From Sphingobacterium allocomposti (GTDB lineage: Bacteria; Bacteroidota; Bacteroidia; Sphingobacteriales; Sphingobacteriaceae), in NCBI RefSeq assembly GCF_008124885.1, contig NZ_VNHX01000016.1, positions 1 through 64,000 of the forward strand: a stretch of 64,000 bases of DNA, written 5' to 3'. Positions 43,825 through 53,954 of this stretch are shown here, one piece after another (position 1 is the first letter of the stretch; every line of letters begins with the position of its first letter). The position numbers and the translations under genes were made by a program. Under the pieces are notes generated by a model. That model had not been told where the DNA came from and did not search any database. It worked only from the letters and a program-made list of their open reading frames with translations.

Positions 43825-44291
43825 TCCGGATAGCGTATTTATAACGTAAGACATGTGCCGGCAGCTCATGGGGCCCGCGCCTGTTATGACTGCGGCATAC
43901 ATGCATGGACAATTATTTACATTCAATAACTAAAAATAGCAAAATAAGTTTGTCTGCAAAACGGAATAGGCAGAATGGGCCCGGTTTCGGGGGAACCGCG
44001 CTGTTTTTGCGCGGGGTAGGTCGCTTCCTGCGGGCGCCGCGGGGGTAGAAGCATGGTACTGCCGGAGTGTACAGGGAGGCGGCTGGTTTTTTTTGAGGGT
44101 GTTTGGTATTTTTTTGCTGAATGTCTACCTTTGGCAAAAATAATCTCCATGGCTGCACCACACTAGCATACGGCAGTTTACGTAGCGGGCGGCTCCGTCT
44201 GTGTCGGAGGGATGCCCTGCACTTGCCTCGGGTTCTCCGCCGTTTATGGTCCATTTACGTCTTATTAAAGCAGTATATAAATTATTCTTGT

Positions 44292-45815
44292 ATGGAAAAA
44301 GCAGCAAACGTGCTACGATCGTCGAAAGTAAATTTTAAAAACGAGATCCTCGCGGGCTTAACGGTCGCCATGACGATGATTCCCGAGTCGTTGTCCTTCG
44401 CTATCCTGGCGGGTCTGTCGCCGTTGACCGGTCTGTATGCGGCTTTTTTGATGGGCCTCGTGACGGCGGTGCTGGGGGGACGTCCGGGAATGGTGTCAGG
44501 GGGCGCGGGTGCTACGGTGGTGGTGCTTATTGCACTCGCCGCGGCTCATGGGGTGGAGTACCTGTTTGCCGCTGTGGCGATGGCAGGTCTGTTGCAGCTG
44601 CTTGTCGGTATCTTCAAGCTCGGCAAGTTTGTGCGGCTTATTCCCCAGCCCGTCATGTATGGGTTTTTGAATGGATTGGCTATTATCATCTTTATGGCGC
44701 AGGTGGCACAGTTCAAAGTGCCGGGAGGCGGCTGGATGGAGGGAACCGCCTTGCTGACCATGGTTGCACTCACGTTACTCACTGTTGCCGTTGTTATCGG
44801 CTTCCCGAAGCTGACCAAAGCGGTTCCGGCCTCGTTGGTTGCTATCTTGGTTGTTTTCGGCGTTGTTACGGCGTTCGGTATCGATACGAAGAAGGTGCTG
44901 GACATTGCGTCGGTCAGCGGTTCGCTGCCGCGTTTTCATATACCGCAGGTGCCGCTGACGCTGGAGACGCTGGAGATTATCTTTCCTTATGCGTTGGTTA
45001 TGGCAGGCGTGGGACTTATTGAGTCTTTGCTGACACTGAATATGGTGGATGAGATAACGAACAGTAAGGGCCGCTCAAACCGCGAGGCCATGGCGCAGGG
45101 GGTGGCCAATGTTGTGAACGGCTTTTTCGGGGGAATGGGAGGCTGCGCCATGGTAGCGCAGACGCTCGTCAACCTCAATGCAGGAGCGCGGACGCGCCTG
45201 TCGGCGTTTATCGGAGCTGTGGCCATTATGGCGGTAATTCTGGTGGGCGCGCCATTCATTGAACAGATACCCATGGCTGCACTGGTAGGCGTGATGATGA
45301 TGGTGGCCATCGGGACTTTCCAATGGGTGAGCCTGCGGATCATTAATAAATTCCCGAAGTCTGATATATTTGTTGGGGTCCTTGTAGCAGCGATCACGGT
45401 TATATTACACAACCTTGCCCTTGCAGTACTGGTGGGTGTGATTGTGGCGGCCTTGGTCTTTGCGTGGGACAATGCTAAGCGCATACGTGCGCGTAAGTAT
45501 GTGGATGGGCACGGAACTAAGTATTACGAGATTTATGGACCGTTATTTTTCGGTTCGACAGCTGCTTTTTTGGAGAAGTTTGACGTGTCGGGCGACCCGC
45601 CGCATGTGATTGTGGACTTTAAGGAGAGCCGCGTTGCGGATATGTCGGCGATCGATGCGCTGAACAAGATCACGGAGAAATACGCCAGCGTCGGGAAGAA
45701 GATGCAGCTGCGGCACCTGAGCGAGGATTGCCGGCTGCTGCTGAAAAATGCGGAGGGCGTCGTGCAGGTTGATATTGTTGAGGATCCTACCTATAAGGTT
45801 ATGCCGGACAGTTAG
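44292..45815 (+). CDS. SulP-family anion transporter with STAS domain
   Basis: The 507-residue protein starts MEKAANVLRSSKVNFKNEIL, preferred to an upstream in-frame ATG at 44121. About eleven transmembrane segments are visible. The signature AGLTVAMTMIPESLSFAILA, GRPGMVSGGAGATVVVLIAL and GGMGGCAMVAQTLVNLNAG are typical of SLC26/SulP. A C-terminal STAS domain follows (about 415-507, VIVDFKESRVADMSAIDALN). It may transport sulfate, bicarbonate or another anion; no carbonic anhydrase or sulfur gene is adjacent to decide. Confidence 0.92.
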   Translation: MEKAANVLRSSKVNFKNEILAGLTVAMTMIPESLSFAILAGLSPLTGLYAAFLMGLVTAVLGGRPGMVSGGAGATVVVLIALAAAHGVEYLFAAVAMAGLLQLLVGIFKLGKFVRLIPQPVMYGFLNGLAIIIFMAQVAQFKVPGGGWMEGTALLTMVALTLLTVAVVIGFPKLTKAVPASLVAILVVFGVVTAFGIDTKKVLDIASVSGSLPRFHIPQVPLTLETLEIIFPYALVMAGVGLIESLLTLNMVDEITNSKGRSNREAMAQGVANVVNGFFGGMGGCAMVAQTLVNLNAGARTRLSAFIGAVAIMAVILVGAPFIEQIPMAALVGVMMMVAIGTFQWVSLRIINKFPKSDIFVGVLVAAITVILHNLALAVLVGVIVAALVFAWDNAKRIRARKYVDGHGTKYYEIYGPLFFGSTAAFLEKFDVSGDPPHVIVDFKESRVADMSAIDALNKITEKYASVGKKMQLRHLSEDCRLLLKNAEGVVQVDIVEDPTYKVMPDS

Positions 45816-45923
45816 TTGCTGTGTTTTATATCAATACCTGCTTGCTCTCAATCGCGTAGAACGTGACGCATAGGGTACCAAACGCACCGGGCTTGGCGTC
45901 TGGAAGGCCGTATGGACAGACAA

Positions 45924-45972
45924 AACTACAATCCCAAGGCGTTGCATTCACCTTGGGAGTCGCGTTGTAATT
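45924..45972. repeat. Nested inverted repeat downstream of the SulP gene
   Basis: CCCAAGG (45933-45939) pairs with CCTTGGG (45951-45957), and AACTACAA (45924-45931) is nearly mirrored by TTGTAATT (45965-45972). It lies between convergent genes, without a clear T tract. It could be a weak terminator or a mobile remnant. Confidence 0.35.
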
Positions 45973-46037
45973 CTGTATTATGTAAGTTGATTATGGCTAA
46001 TGCCTTGCCCGTGCGTTCTGCGCCCCTCTGTGTGGAG

Positions 46038-46499
46038 TTAGCCCGCCTGTGTATGGTAGGAGTTGCATTCGACGAGCGTCTTCATGTGATTGTAAGCCAT
46101 GTATTGCAGTTCCGCCTGCTGGCGGATAACATGGGCCACAGCCGTCCGGTCGTCTTCGATCGTATCAATCGCTTCCTGATACTTTTCTTTGCAAGTCGAC
46201 TCACCCGCCATACATCGTTCGAGAATCGCGCAGGTATCGCCTTTCACATATGCGGGGCCCGCGGGTGCCTTGATCGCAACGACCTTGGCCTGTTGCCCCT
46301 GCTCTAGACGCATGTTGTCTTCTGCCGCATGGGCCAGCAACTGATTGATGAACATCTGGCTCTCTGCGACGTACTGCTGGAAAGTATATCGCAAATGCAC
46401 TTCCTGGTATTCGTTCAACGCTTCCACCGCCCACTGATAAACAGCCATCCTATAACTGTTTACGTCCACTAGTTTTTGAATACGTTCTTTGATCTTCAT
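46038..46499 (-). CDS. Four-helix-bundle protein, DUF2383 / PA2169-like
   Basis: The 153-residue protein starts MKIKERIQKLVDVNSYRMAV and is predicted to be all helical. AILERCMAGESTCKEKYQEA and RTAVAHVIRQQAEL resemble the family's last two helices; VKGDTC sits in the inter-helix linker. Such ferritin-like proteins occur in stress-related loci with unknown function. It is similar in style to the neighbouring stress genes but has no clear operon partner. Confidence 0.55.
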   Translation of the reverse strand: MKIKERIQKLVDVNSYRMAVYQWAVEALNEYQEVHLRYTFQQYVAESQMFINQLLAHAAEDNMRLEQGQQAKVVAIKAPAGPAYVKGDTCAILERCMAGESTCKEKYQEAIDTIEDDRTAVAHVIRQQAELQYMAYNHMKTLVECNSYHTQAG

Positions 46500-46795
46500 T
46501 GTACAATTTATTTTAGCACCTGTTTGAATTTAGCTGTCGTTTCTGTTGTCTTTACGGCGGGGGCTACTGTAGTTTGTCCCAAAACTGCCCGCCATGCTGG
46601 AACAATGTGCCCCAGCGCTGAAAGACTTTAAGAAATCCGTCATATAAATCCAGTCAAGCTGTTCGATTTACATTGTTTGGTAAAAGAACGCATTTTTTGG
46701 CTGTCCCGTTGTATAGGTAGGCAAAAACAGGTGTTTACGGAAGCTGATCGGGTATTATCCTCTCCGGTTAGGAAATAACCCGTAGCGGCGGGGAT

Positions 46796-47119
46796 TTATC
46801 CTTGCTTTTCTTCCTTTAGGTTGGCAATTAGATCGTCGAATTCGGGAAGCCGCTTTCTGTCCTTAACGTTTTTATACGCTGTAGGTACATAGTCTAAGAC
46901 GCTTTCGGGTATCTTGACTTCGCCATCCTGGCGTGTCGCAACGTTCACTACGACCTTCACGGTATCGTCGTCGGCCTGGACGTTAAACTCATCGATATAT
47001 CCCTGGGGTACCCAGTAGACAAAGTAGCGGTCTTCGCTTAGCTGCACCGTTCCGAAGTAGTCGTTGTGTATGACTTCTCCGTTTTCTTTTAGTTTCTCCA
47101 ATATTTGCTTTTCTATCAT
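46796..47119 (-). CDS. Protein of unknown function (107 aa)
   Basis: The frame starts MIEKQILEKLKENGEVIHND. It shows an alternating strand pattern (YFGTVQLSEDRYFVYWVPQG, DTVKVVVNVATRQDGEVKIP) and a C-terminal helix (PEFDDLIANLKEEKQG). It is soluble and acidic, with no recognised family. The upstream gap 46500-46795 carries no gene. Confidence 0.55.
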   Translation of the reverse strand: MIEKQILEKLKENGEVIHNDYFGTVQLSEDRYFVYWVPQGYIDEFNVQADDDTVKVVVNVATRQDGEVKIPESVLDYVPTAYKNVKDRKRLPEFDDLIANLKEEKQG

Positions 47120-47365
47120 GGTATGTTATAATGAGTTTTCGTTTTATGTTGCGTTGTTATACTGCTAGTACAGTTGCGGAATGCTCCGTTTGTCATCAGA
47201 GTAACGCCAGCCGCGGAATCTGGTTTTCCGAAATGTGAAAATTCTGAAAACGAAAGGCATGTCACGGCGTGCTATGGATAAGAGAATTGATTACCAAAAG
47301 GAGCGGGGCCCTGTCTGATGGCGGGGACTGCTCTATTTTAAGGGGCTAACCTCCAGACCGCTCGG

Positions 47366-48103
47366 CTAGATAAACTGACGCAGGGGCTTTATACGGAGCT
47401 CAACAATGTTGCTACGCCGTGGCTGCTGCAGTACAAACAATACGGCGTCGGCGATGTCCTCGGCTTTGAGCATTTCGTGTTTGGCTTGCAGCTCCCTTTC
47501 CTCTTCAGGAGATGTGGGCTGCATGTCGCTCCCTACGGCACCGGGCTCGATGAGCGACACGCGGATGTTGTGCGGATTGACTTCTTTCCGGAAGGACTCG
47601 GTGAAACCCTGTATGCCGGCTTTGGTAGCTACGTATGCCGAACTGTCCTTTTCGCGGGTGTCGGCGCTCAGAGAGCCTATGTCGATGATGTCACCTTCGA
47701 TTCCCTCTTCGATCATGCGCTCGCCGACCTTGCCGGCCAGATACATGTATGCCCATAGGTTGGTCTTAAGGAGATAGTCGAGGGTTACTTCTTTTTCTTC
47801 GAGAACGCTGTTGTAGGCCAGGGCGGCGTTGTTGATCAATACGTCGGGACAGCCATGGCTCTCGAAGTAGGCTTTAAGCGTTTCTTCGACGGCCGCCTCG
47901 TCGGTAAGATCGAGGAGGATGCCTTCCAGCGTCCCGCGGGGGTTGTCATGTCGATTGTCGGACAATACGTCTTCCATTTTATCGGCGCTGCGGCCAATAA
48001 TGACCACGTCATATCCTTCTTTTACCAGTTGCAGTGCAATAGCACGGCCGATGCCTGCTGTTCCTCCTGTGAGGAGTACCTTTTTGTTCGTCATTTCATT
48101 CAT
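47366..48103 (-). CDS. Short-chain dehydrogenase/reductase (SDR)
   Basis: The 245-residue protein has the Rossmann motif TGGTAGIG (residues 12-19), VLINNAALAYN (the NNAG position), the catalytic Ser in IIDIGSLSA and the YVATK active site. It therefore has all classical SDR elements. The start is set at MNEMTNKKV (48103); ATGs at 48094 and 48115 are also possible, and the ORF extension to 48259 overlaps the divergent region. The substrate is unknown. EPGAVGSDMQPTSPEEERE near the C-terminus resembles the YdfG/serine dehydrogenase type. Confidence 0.9.
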   Translation of the reverse strand: MNEMTNKKVLLTGGTAGIGRAIALQLVKEGYDVVIIGRSADKMEDVLSDNRHDNPRGTLEGILLDLTDEAAVEETLKAYFESHGCPDVLINNAALAYNSVLEEKEVTLDYLLKTNLWAYMYLAGKVGERMIEEGIEGDIIDIGSLSADTREKDSSAYVATKAGIQGFTESFRKEVNPHNIRVSLIEPGAVGSDMQPTSPEEERELQAKHEMLKAEDIADAVLFVLQQPRRSNIVELRIKPLRQFI

Positions 48104-48369
48104 CGTTATAAGCATTTTATAGTTACTCTTCCGTGCTGCCTTGCTTTGCTGATCCCACCGAAGGGGCACGCAAAGCCGACAGCGTTGTGTACATGAACCC
48201 AGCGTGTGGTTGCATGCGGTGTGAAAGAAGAACGGGCCTGTCTGTTGAAAGTTTTTCAATTGAAGGTATCCGCGGTTTAACAGGTATCAATACGGATGAG
48301 CCGGCAGGAATACGGATCGCCGACGGCAGAACTTCGCAAACGTTTTCCTCGTATCGTTGTTGTTTGTAT

Positions 48370-48843
48370 ATGGAATGGACCGAACGACTAAAGACGTACA
48401 ATGAAAAGTATGGTTTCGAAAGCGACGCGAAGCGGTACGGGTTTGACTTCAATCCGGAGCGGTTGCTGATACGCAATGAGGCGCTACGTCAGGCGGACCG
48501 CGACCTATACGAAGCCTACTTACGGGAAAAGTTTCCTGTTGAAGCACCGTTGGAACTGGAGCAGTTCGACCTTGTGCTAGCAAACCTTTTACGGCTGAAT
48601 AACTATGAGGCAGAACGTTTCTTCCGCATGAAGGGGGTGAACCTCCTGCGTTCGGATATCTGGTATCAGGGTGAGGACGCTATATTCACGGCGTTGCAGG
48701 TGGCTGAAGACGATATCGTACTGCTGACGGAGGGTATGGATACGGAGAAGATTGAAAACCATGTATTCCCTGAACAGGTGTTAAACAGGGCTTTCGTCTG
48801 GGTAGACGGAACTCAGCTTGCGGATTTCGAGCGCGTTGAGTAA
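48370..48843 (+). CDS. Protein of unknown function (157 aa)
   Basis: The frame starts MEWTERLKTYNEKYGFESDA. It contains a helical N-terminal half (LLIRNEALRQADRDLYEAYL) and a strand-containing C-terminal half (DIVLLTEGMDTEKIENHVFP). The longer frame from 48133 is rejected because it crosses the SDR promoter region. No family was recognised. It precedes the GNAT gene by 102 bp. Confidence 0.55.
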   Translation: MEWTERLKTYNEKYGFESDAKRYGFDFNPERLLIRNEALRQADRDLYEAYLREKFPVEAPLELEQFDLVLANLLRLNNYEAERFFRMKGVNLLRSDIWYQGEDAIFTALQVAEDDIVLLTEGMDTEKIENHVFPEQVLNRAFVWVDGTQLADFERVE

Positions 48844-48945
48844 AAATGCTAGCGTCAGCACAAAAAATGCATGTTACGCATAAGACAGCCGAAAATGTCT
48901 TCGGATCCCCTTCGAAGACGGTTAAAATATGCTTATTTTTACGCC

Positions 48946-49452
48946 ATGCATTATACATTTAGAGAAGCTTCGCTGGGCGAGGTAGATGCAATCTGGCAGA
49001 TTCTGGAGCAGGCAATCCGTAGGCGGAGGGCCGATGGCAGCAGGCAGTGGCAGGATGGATATCCCAATCGGGACGTCGTCTGCGACGATATCAAGAAGGG
49101 AGTAGGATATGTGCTGGCCGTTGGAACGGACGTGGCCGGCTATTGTGCCGTGCTGCAGAACGACGAGCCCGCGTATGCGCGTATCGAAGGTGCGTGGCTC
49201 ACAGAAGGCGATTTTCTGGTTGTCCACCGTGTCGCCATCTCGGATAGTTATATCGGGCAAGGCCTCGCAAAAAAGATGCTTAGCGCAGTCGAGGGCCTGG
49301 CGCGGGACAGGAATATCAATAGTATAAAGGCGGATACGAATTTTGACAATCCTGCGATGATGCACGTTTTCGAGGCATTAGGTTACCACTACTGCGGGGA
49401 TGTGATGATGCGCGGAGCGCCGCGGAGCGCCTACGAAAAAGTACTGGTATAG
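48946..49452 (+). CDS. GNAT-family N-acetyltransferase
   Basis: The 168-residue protein starts MHYTFREASLGEVDAIWQIL. It has an acetyl-CoA site (VHRVAISDSYIGQGLAKKML, R/Q-x-x-G-x-A pattern) and the C-terminal TNFDNPAMMHVFEALGYHYC segment. The middle part (ILEQAIRRRRADGSRQWQDG) is unusual for the family but typical of a Bacteroidota subgroup. The acceptor is unknown. Confidence 0.88.
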   Translation: MHYTFREASLGEVDAIWQILEQAIRRRRADGSRQWQDGYPNRDVVCDDIKKGVGYVLAVGTDVAGYCAVLQNDEPAYARIEGAWLTEGDFLVVHRVAISDSYIGQGLAKKMLSAVEGLARDRNINSIKADTNFDNPAMMHVFEALGYHYCGDVMMRGAPRSAYEKVLV

Positions 49453-49467
49453 CCTGTCGCCGGCAGC

Positions 49468-50010
49468 CTAGGTTGCATCCTGAAGACGGCTTTCGAGCAC
49501 GCGCTGCAATGCATCGTGGAACGCGGGAAGGTCTTCGCTTGTGCGGCTGCTGACGAGGTTACCGTCGACGACGGCGGGCTTATCTTCCCAGATGCCCCCT
49601 GCGTTCACGATATCTGTACGGATGGTTGGAACGGTGGTTAAGCGTTTGCTCCTGACGAAGCCAAGCTCCAGCAGGGGCCATACGCCGTGACACAGCGTTC
49701 CGATAACTCTGTCCTGATCAATGAACTTCTGTACAAAAGAAAGAACGGAACGGTCTGTGCGTATGTTATCCACGCTGAGGGCGCCGCCGGGCATTATCAG
49801 GGCGTCGTATGTGGCGACCTCGGTCTCGTTAATGTGTTGGTCGATGGCGTAAGACGGCCCCCAGTCTTTGTAGTTCCACGACCGGACGAACTCCCCCTCT
49901 TTTGGGGAAATAAGCTGATAAGTGTATCCTTTTTTCTTGAAGAGAGGTTTCGAGTATTTCACGGCCCATTCGTCGAATCCATCGGATAATAAAATCGCTA
50001 TCTGAAACAT
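49468..50010 (-). CDS. DJ-1/PfpI-family protein
   Basis: The 180-residue protein starts MFQIAILLSDGFDEWAVKYS. It carries the nucleophile elbow GTLCHGVWPL (Cys107-His108) and YDALIMPGG, and ends near SSRTSEDLPAFHDALQRVLE. This matches the PfpI/YraA/HchA-like group, which acts in protein deglycation, protease or stress roles that are still debated. It is convergent with the GNAT gene (15-bp gap). Confidence 0.9.
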   Translation of the reverse strand: MFQIAILLSDGFDEWAVKYSKPLFKKKGYTYQLISPKEGEFVRSWNYKDWGPSYAIDQHINETEVATYDALIMPGGALSVDNIRTDRSVLSFVQKFIDQDRVIGTLCHGVWPLLELGFVRSKRLTTVPTIRTDIVNAGGIWEDKPAVVDGNLVSSRTSEDLPAFHDALQRVLESRLQDAT

Positions 50011-50258
50011 ATCTTATTTTTTGTTACGCTTACTGTTTCTTCTGAAAAGACACATATCGGCTCAAATTGTTCTGGATGTCTGTCATTTTTAGGTCGTATT
50101 TCCGGATGTCGCTCTTGGGGCTGTGGCAGCGCAAACCATCAGCGTGCTGCGCCGTTCTGTAGTTATGGTATCTGCATCGTCATATGTGAGGGACCATGAT
50201 ATGATACCGAATAATGATCAATGATGTCGTTGTAATACAGCAACCCATGTTTGTGAAT

Positions 50259-52439
50259 ATGAAATACCTCGTTACGTTTTCCATACTATCAGTCTTTAGC
50301 TGTCTTCTTATATCTGGGCCGTTGTGTGCGGCCGCGCAGGAGGGAGATTCGGTCCTGCAGGCAGAACTGATGGCGTCGTTGGCTACGCGCGAGGCGAAAG
50401 TGGCCGAATGGAAGCAGTCTCTAAACCATATTACGTCGGTGTTGGATAGCACGAAGCGGAGACGCGTGCTGGAGCGGAGCACTCCTGATACGACGGCGCT
50501 CGACAGTATGCTGTCTCAGCTTGCCGTCGCGAAGAAGCAGATTACGCAGCATATAGAGGAGATTAAGGCTACGAGGACGATGTGGCGGGCTACATCTCCA
50601 CCTCCGGATACCATTGCAGGTTTTTTGGCTGTCGATTCGCTACGGCAGCTCGTGAACGGAGCCGTCGACACCCTGTCGCGGCTGGAGGGGGGCTTTCAGC
50701 GGCTGATGGGAGAGCTGGTGTATCTGGAGCAGACAGCGAGGCGGCAACGGGAAGAGCGGATAGCGGCACGTGTAGATTCGGTCGCGGCGGGCAGCATTCC
50801 GGTACCGCGGCGGGTTGTTAAGACCGTGCGGACCAATCTGGGAAGGGACGGGTCGTCGGTAGCTTTCTTTGACCTGCCGGCGTGGAGCAACCGTCTGTTC
50901 TTAATTCTGCTGAGCCTTTTGTATACCTACTGGATTTACCGGCTGGGGCGTAAGCGGGAGGGCGGCGACAGCGATCTTCGCATGCATGAGAACGAGCCGT
51001 TGTGGATTCCTATCCTGAAAGGTCTCCTGTTGTTTTTAGTCTTATTGCCACTGACGTCCTTTTCTGTCCCCGTGCTGGTGCTAGAGGGAAGTTATTTGCT
51101 GATTTTTGTGTTCTTTTTAATTATCCTCTACCGGGAGCTGGCCGTCGTTAAGCGGCGGCAGCTGGTTGTGGTACTGTTCTTTTATCTGGTGCTGATTGCC
51201 GCAAACTTGGTGCTGTCCGATACGTGGTGGAGCCGCGGTTTTGCTATGTTGGTTAATGCTTCGGGTGCGGCGCTCCTTTGGTACCTGAGACGGGACACGC
51301 TGCATGATGGTCCTGTAGGGCGCATACATCGCTATGCGCGATGGGCCATTTTCTTCGGTTATTTGTTGGCCGTAGCGACCTGCGCGATGGGGTATGTCCA
51401 TATTGCGCGGATGTGGAGCCTGGCCGCGGGCATCGGTTTGCTACAGGCGCTTTCATTCGCCGCTTTTCGCGACATGTTGTTGCACGATCTGCAACACCAG
51501 TATAGGAGATCGGCGACTGACGCCACCATCAGACGGTTCGATCTGGCGCGCATGCTGGATAGCTTCGACCGGCTGATCCGGTTGGTCTGTGCGTCGCTGG
51601 TGGTTATTGTCTTTCTTAACAACCTACATCTAACGCGAGAGGCAGGGGGGCTGGTGGAAAGATTGTTGATGTCGGAACATAAGATTGGAGGAGTTGTCTT
51701 TACGTATGGTAACCTGCTGCTGGCGATCTTGGTTGTCTGGGCTGCAAATTGGCTGCAGCAGAACTTAAAACGCTTGGTCGACGGGCCCACAGCCGAGGGA
51801 CAGCAAGGGCGGCGGCTGACGTTGTTTCCGTTACTTCGGCTGCTTATTGTCGTTGTGGGCTTTTTGATCGGCGTAAGTATCCTTGGACTCGGCGTCGACA
51901 AGCTCACGGTGATCATCGGCGCACTTAGTGTTGGGATAGGGCTTGGCCTGCAAAATATCATCAATAACTTTGTTTCGGGAATTATACTGGTTTTTGAGAA
52001 GCCCTTTAAATTGGGCGACTATATTGAACTCGCCGATAAAAAAGGGCAGGTCATGCAGATCGGTATACGGTCGAGCACCCTGTTGACCGACCAAGGCGCG
52101 CGGGTCATCATTCCGAATGGAGACCTGCTGTCGGGGCGTTTGGTAAACTGGACTTTCTCTGACGCTGACATACGCGTGAATATGCAGCTTACGGTAGATT
52201 CGGGCATGCCTATCGAAGAGGTGAAGCAGCTGGTTTTGGGGAAGCTGACGAGTTTCTCCGAGGTCGACCGCTCTATTCCGATCAAAGTATTCACGCGGGA
52301 TGTTACAGCCGACGGCTACGTGCTCGCCATACAGGTGGGAATTACGAACGTCCGCTTTATTGAGCGCTTCCGCAGTCAGTTCCTGGAAGCATTGAAGAGC
52401 GAGCTCGATGGAAGACAGGTGAAGGTGTCGTCCAGCTGA
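50259..52439 (+). CDS. MscS-family mechanosensitive channel with long N-terminal extension
   Basis: The 726-residue protein starts MKYLVTFSILSVFSCLLISG with a signal peptide (about 1-26); an upstream ATG at 50214 exists. A periplasmic coiled-coil-like region (about 30-180) precedes about ten transmembrane segments (about 215-590). The MscS pore and beta domain (ALSVGIGLGLQNIINNFVSG, PFKLGDYIEL, RSSTLLTDQGARVIIPNGDL) covers about 545-725. It relieves turgor on osmotic down-shock and resembles the MscK/YbdG-like large group. Confidence 0.93.
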   Translation: MKYLVTFSILSVFSCLLISGPLCAAAQEGDSVLQAELMASLATREAKVAEWKQSLNHITSVLDSTKRRRVLERSTPDTTALDSMLSQLAVAKKQITQHIEEIKATRTMWRATSPPPDTIAGFLAVDSLRQLVNGAVDTLSRLEGGFQRLMGELVYLEQTARRQREERIAARVDSVAAGSIPVPRRVVKTVRTNLGRDGSSVAFFDLPAWSNRLFLILLSLLYTYWIYRLGRKREGGDSDLRMHENEPLWIPILKGLLLFLVLLPLTSFSVPVLVLEGSYLLIFVFFLIILYRELAVVKRRQLVVVLFFYLVLIAANLVLSDTWWSRGFAMLVNASGAALLWYLRRDTLHDGPVGRIHRYARWAIFFGYLLAVATCAMGYVHIARMWSLAAGIGLLQALSFAAFRDMLLHDLQHQYRRSATDATIRRFDLARMLDSFDRLIRLVCASLVVIVFLNNLHLTREAGGLVERLLMSEHKIGGVVFTYGNLLLAILVVWAANWLQQNLKRLVDGPTAEGQQGRRLTLFPLLRLLIVVVGFLIGVSILGLGVDKLTVIIGALSVGIGLGLQNIINNFVSGIILVFEKPFKLGDYIELADKKGQVMQIGIRSSTLLTDQGARVIIPNGDLLSGRLVNWTFSDADIRVNMQLTVDSGMPIEEVKQLVLGKLTSFSEVDRSIPIKVFTRDVTADGYVLAIQVGITNVRFIERFRSQFLEALKSELDGRQVKVSSS

Positions 52440-52574
52440 CGTCGAAGCCGTGGCTGGTTGGAAACCTACGTTGGATTATAAAGAAGATGTCCAAGAAGGC
52501 ACACTGTCCTTAGTGCGATCTGCTTCGCACCAAGAATAGTGTTGGCTTTACCTCCACCTTTTATACCTTTCCCC

Positions 52575-53000
52575 TTAGCAGTTGGCATGTTCCATTGGCT
52601 TACTTATACCGGGGATGATGTTGTCTGTGACGGGCCGCCTGCGTTTGTTAGCCCTTCGGTTAACGAGAAATGTGAAACGGCGATACGCTTCCCATATCAA
52701 CGCGCCGACAAATGCCAGTTGCAAGACGGCATCGACGAGGTAGGCATTGGAAATGGTTCCATTAGCCGTGTAATGCAGGTCGATTCCGATAAAGCTGAGC
52801 GCCGCGCAGAATCCTAAGAAAGAGTAGCGTTTGATAATCAGGGCCAGCCCGATACTTATCGAAAGCAGTCCGACCATCTTTACCAGCCATATATCGTGCT
52901 TGCCGCCCGTAACCTGCATAAAGCTAGGCATGTGTAGAAGCGGCCATATACCTGTCAACAAATAGTAATATCCTTGAATTAAACTTGCTCGTCTTTTCAT
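52575..53000 (-). CDS. Small polytopic membrane protein
   Basis: The 141-residue protein has four hydrophobic segments (about 10-25, 40-57, 64-82, 88-105) and a basic tail (RRANKRRRPVTD). It has the pattern of small uncharacterised Bacteroidota membrane proteins; no enzymatic motif is visible. It is convergent with the MscS gene, 135 bp away. The 288 bp to the next gene (53001-53288) contain no gene I can support. Confidence 0.65.
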   Translation of the reverse strand: MKRRASLIQGYYYLLTGIWPLLHMPSFMQVTGGKHDIWLVKMVGLLSISIGLALIIKRYSFLGFCAALSFIGIDLHYTANGTISNAYLVDAVLQLAFVGALIWEAYRRFTFLVNRRANKRRRPVTDNIIPGISKPMEHANC

Positions 53001-53288
53001 AATCGCTCCTTTTTTTTCTTAATGAACAAGCTGGTTTCAGACTAAGTTCAACGAAGCCGGAATTACCGTATTTCGGTCGATGCTTTTTGCGGCGTGGTCG
53101 TGTCTGCGGGGTAAAACACGCTTTTTATGCGGTATTTACGTAAAATGTGGTGTTAAAGCAATCCAAAACACGGACGTCATGTTATCTTAATAGACATCGG
53201 CAATGACGTATACGGCATATTCATTTTGATAGGTGCATGATAATAACGCGTCGGGCAAACGGAAGATATCAACGACAACTAATTATAT

Positions 53289-53954
53289 ATGAAAGTAAAA
53301 AATATCATCGAACAGAGAAACGATAGCATGAAGCGTGAACTTGGCCGCATGCTGGCCCTATACGCTGGTCAGTGGCTTCTGACGTCAAGAAAAAACCGTA
53401 CGGTAGGACCGTTGCGCATTGTTTCGGGGGCGGCTTTATTGTTCGTGGGGGCAACGGGGAGGGTTCCGTTTGCACACCTGCTCAAGCGTATGAACGAGAA
53501 CCACGGCCAGCTAAACTGTAAAGTGGAAACGTTGATCCAGCAGCCTCCGGCGACCGTCTTCGCTTTTTTCCGGAACTTCGAACATATTAAAGAGCATCTA
53601 CCGTTTGTGAGAAAGGTGGAAGCGCTGCGAGGAAGCAGTGACGGGTGCCGCATATATGTTTCGTTCTTTGGTGTGGAATGCACGTGGGATCTTTTCATCG
53701 TAAAAGAGCGTGCCGGCGAGTTTTTAGGATGGAGTACCGCGGACGACACGCTCTTTTATAACACGGGTAAGGTGGAGCTGACGCCGGGCGAGCTGCCGGA
53801 GCATACGGTGCTGGATTTTGTATTCAGCTACACGCCACCCGGGGGGAAGCTTGGTGTGGCGCTTGTCCGGCCTTTTCATGCGGTGGTACAGCGTAGCGTC
53901 GAACGGTATATTGACCGCGTAAAAAAGGCATTAGAATATCGGGTGTACGCCTAG
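53289..53954 (+). CDS. SRPBCC-family protein with N-terminal membrane-like segment
   Basis: The 221-residue protein starts MKVKNIIEQRNDSMKRELGR. A hydrophobic segment follows at about 43-58 (LRIVSGAALLFVGATG, DUF2892-like). An SRPBCC/polyketide-cyclase domain covers about 78-215 (VETLIQQPPATVFAFFRNFE, EHTVLDFVFSYTPPGGK). Such proteins bind hydrophobic ligands or lipids. Its stop abuts the stop of the convergent glycosyltransferase gene at 53955. Confidence 0.8.
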   Translation: MKVKNIIEQRNDSMKRELGRMLALYAGQWLLTSRKNRTVGPLRIVSGAALLFVGATGRVPFAHLLKRMNENHGQLNCKVETLIQQPPATVFAFFRNFEHIKEHLPFVRKVEALRGSSDGCRIYVSFFGVECTWDLFIVKERAGEFLGWSTADDTLFYNTGKVELTPGELPEHTVLDFVFSYTPPGGKLGVALVRPFHAVVQRSVERYIDRVKKALEYRVYA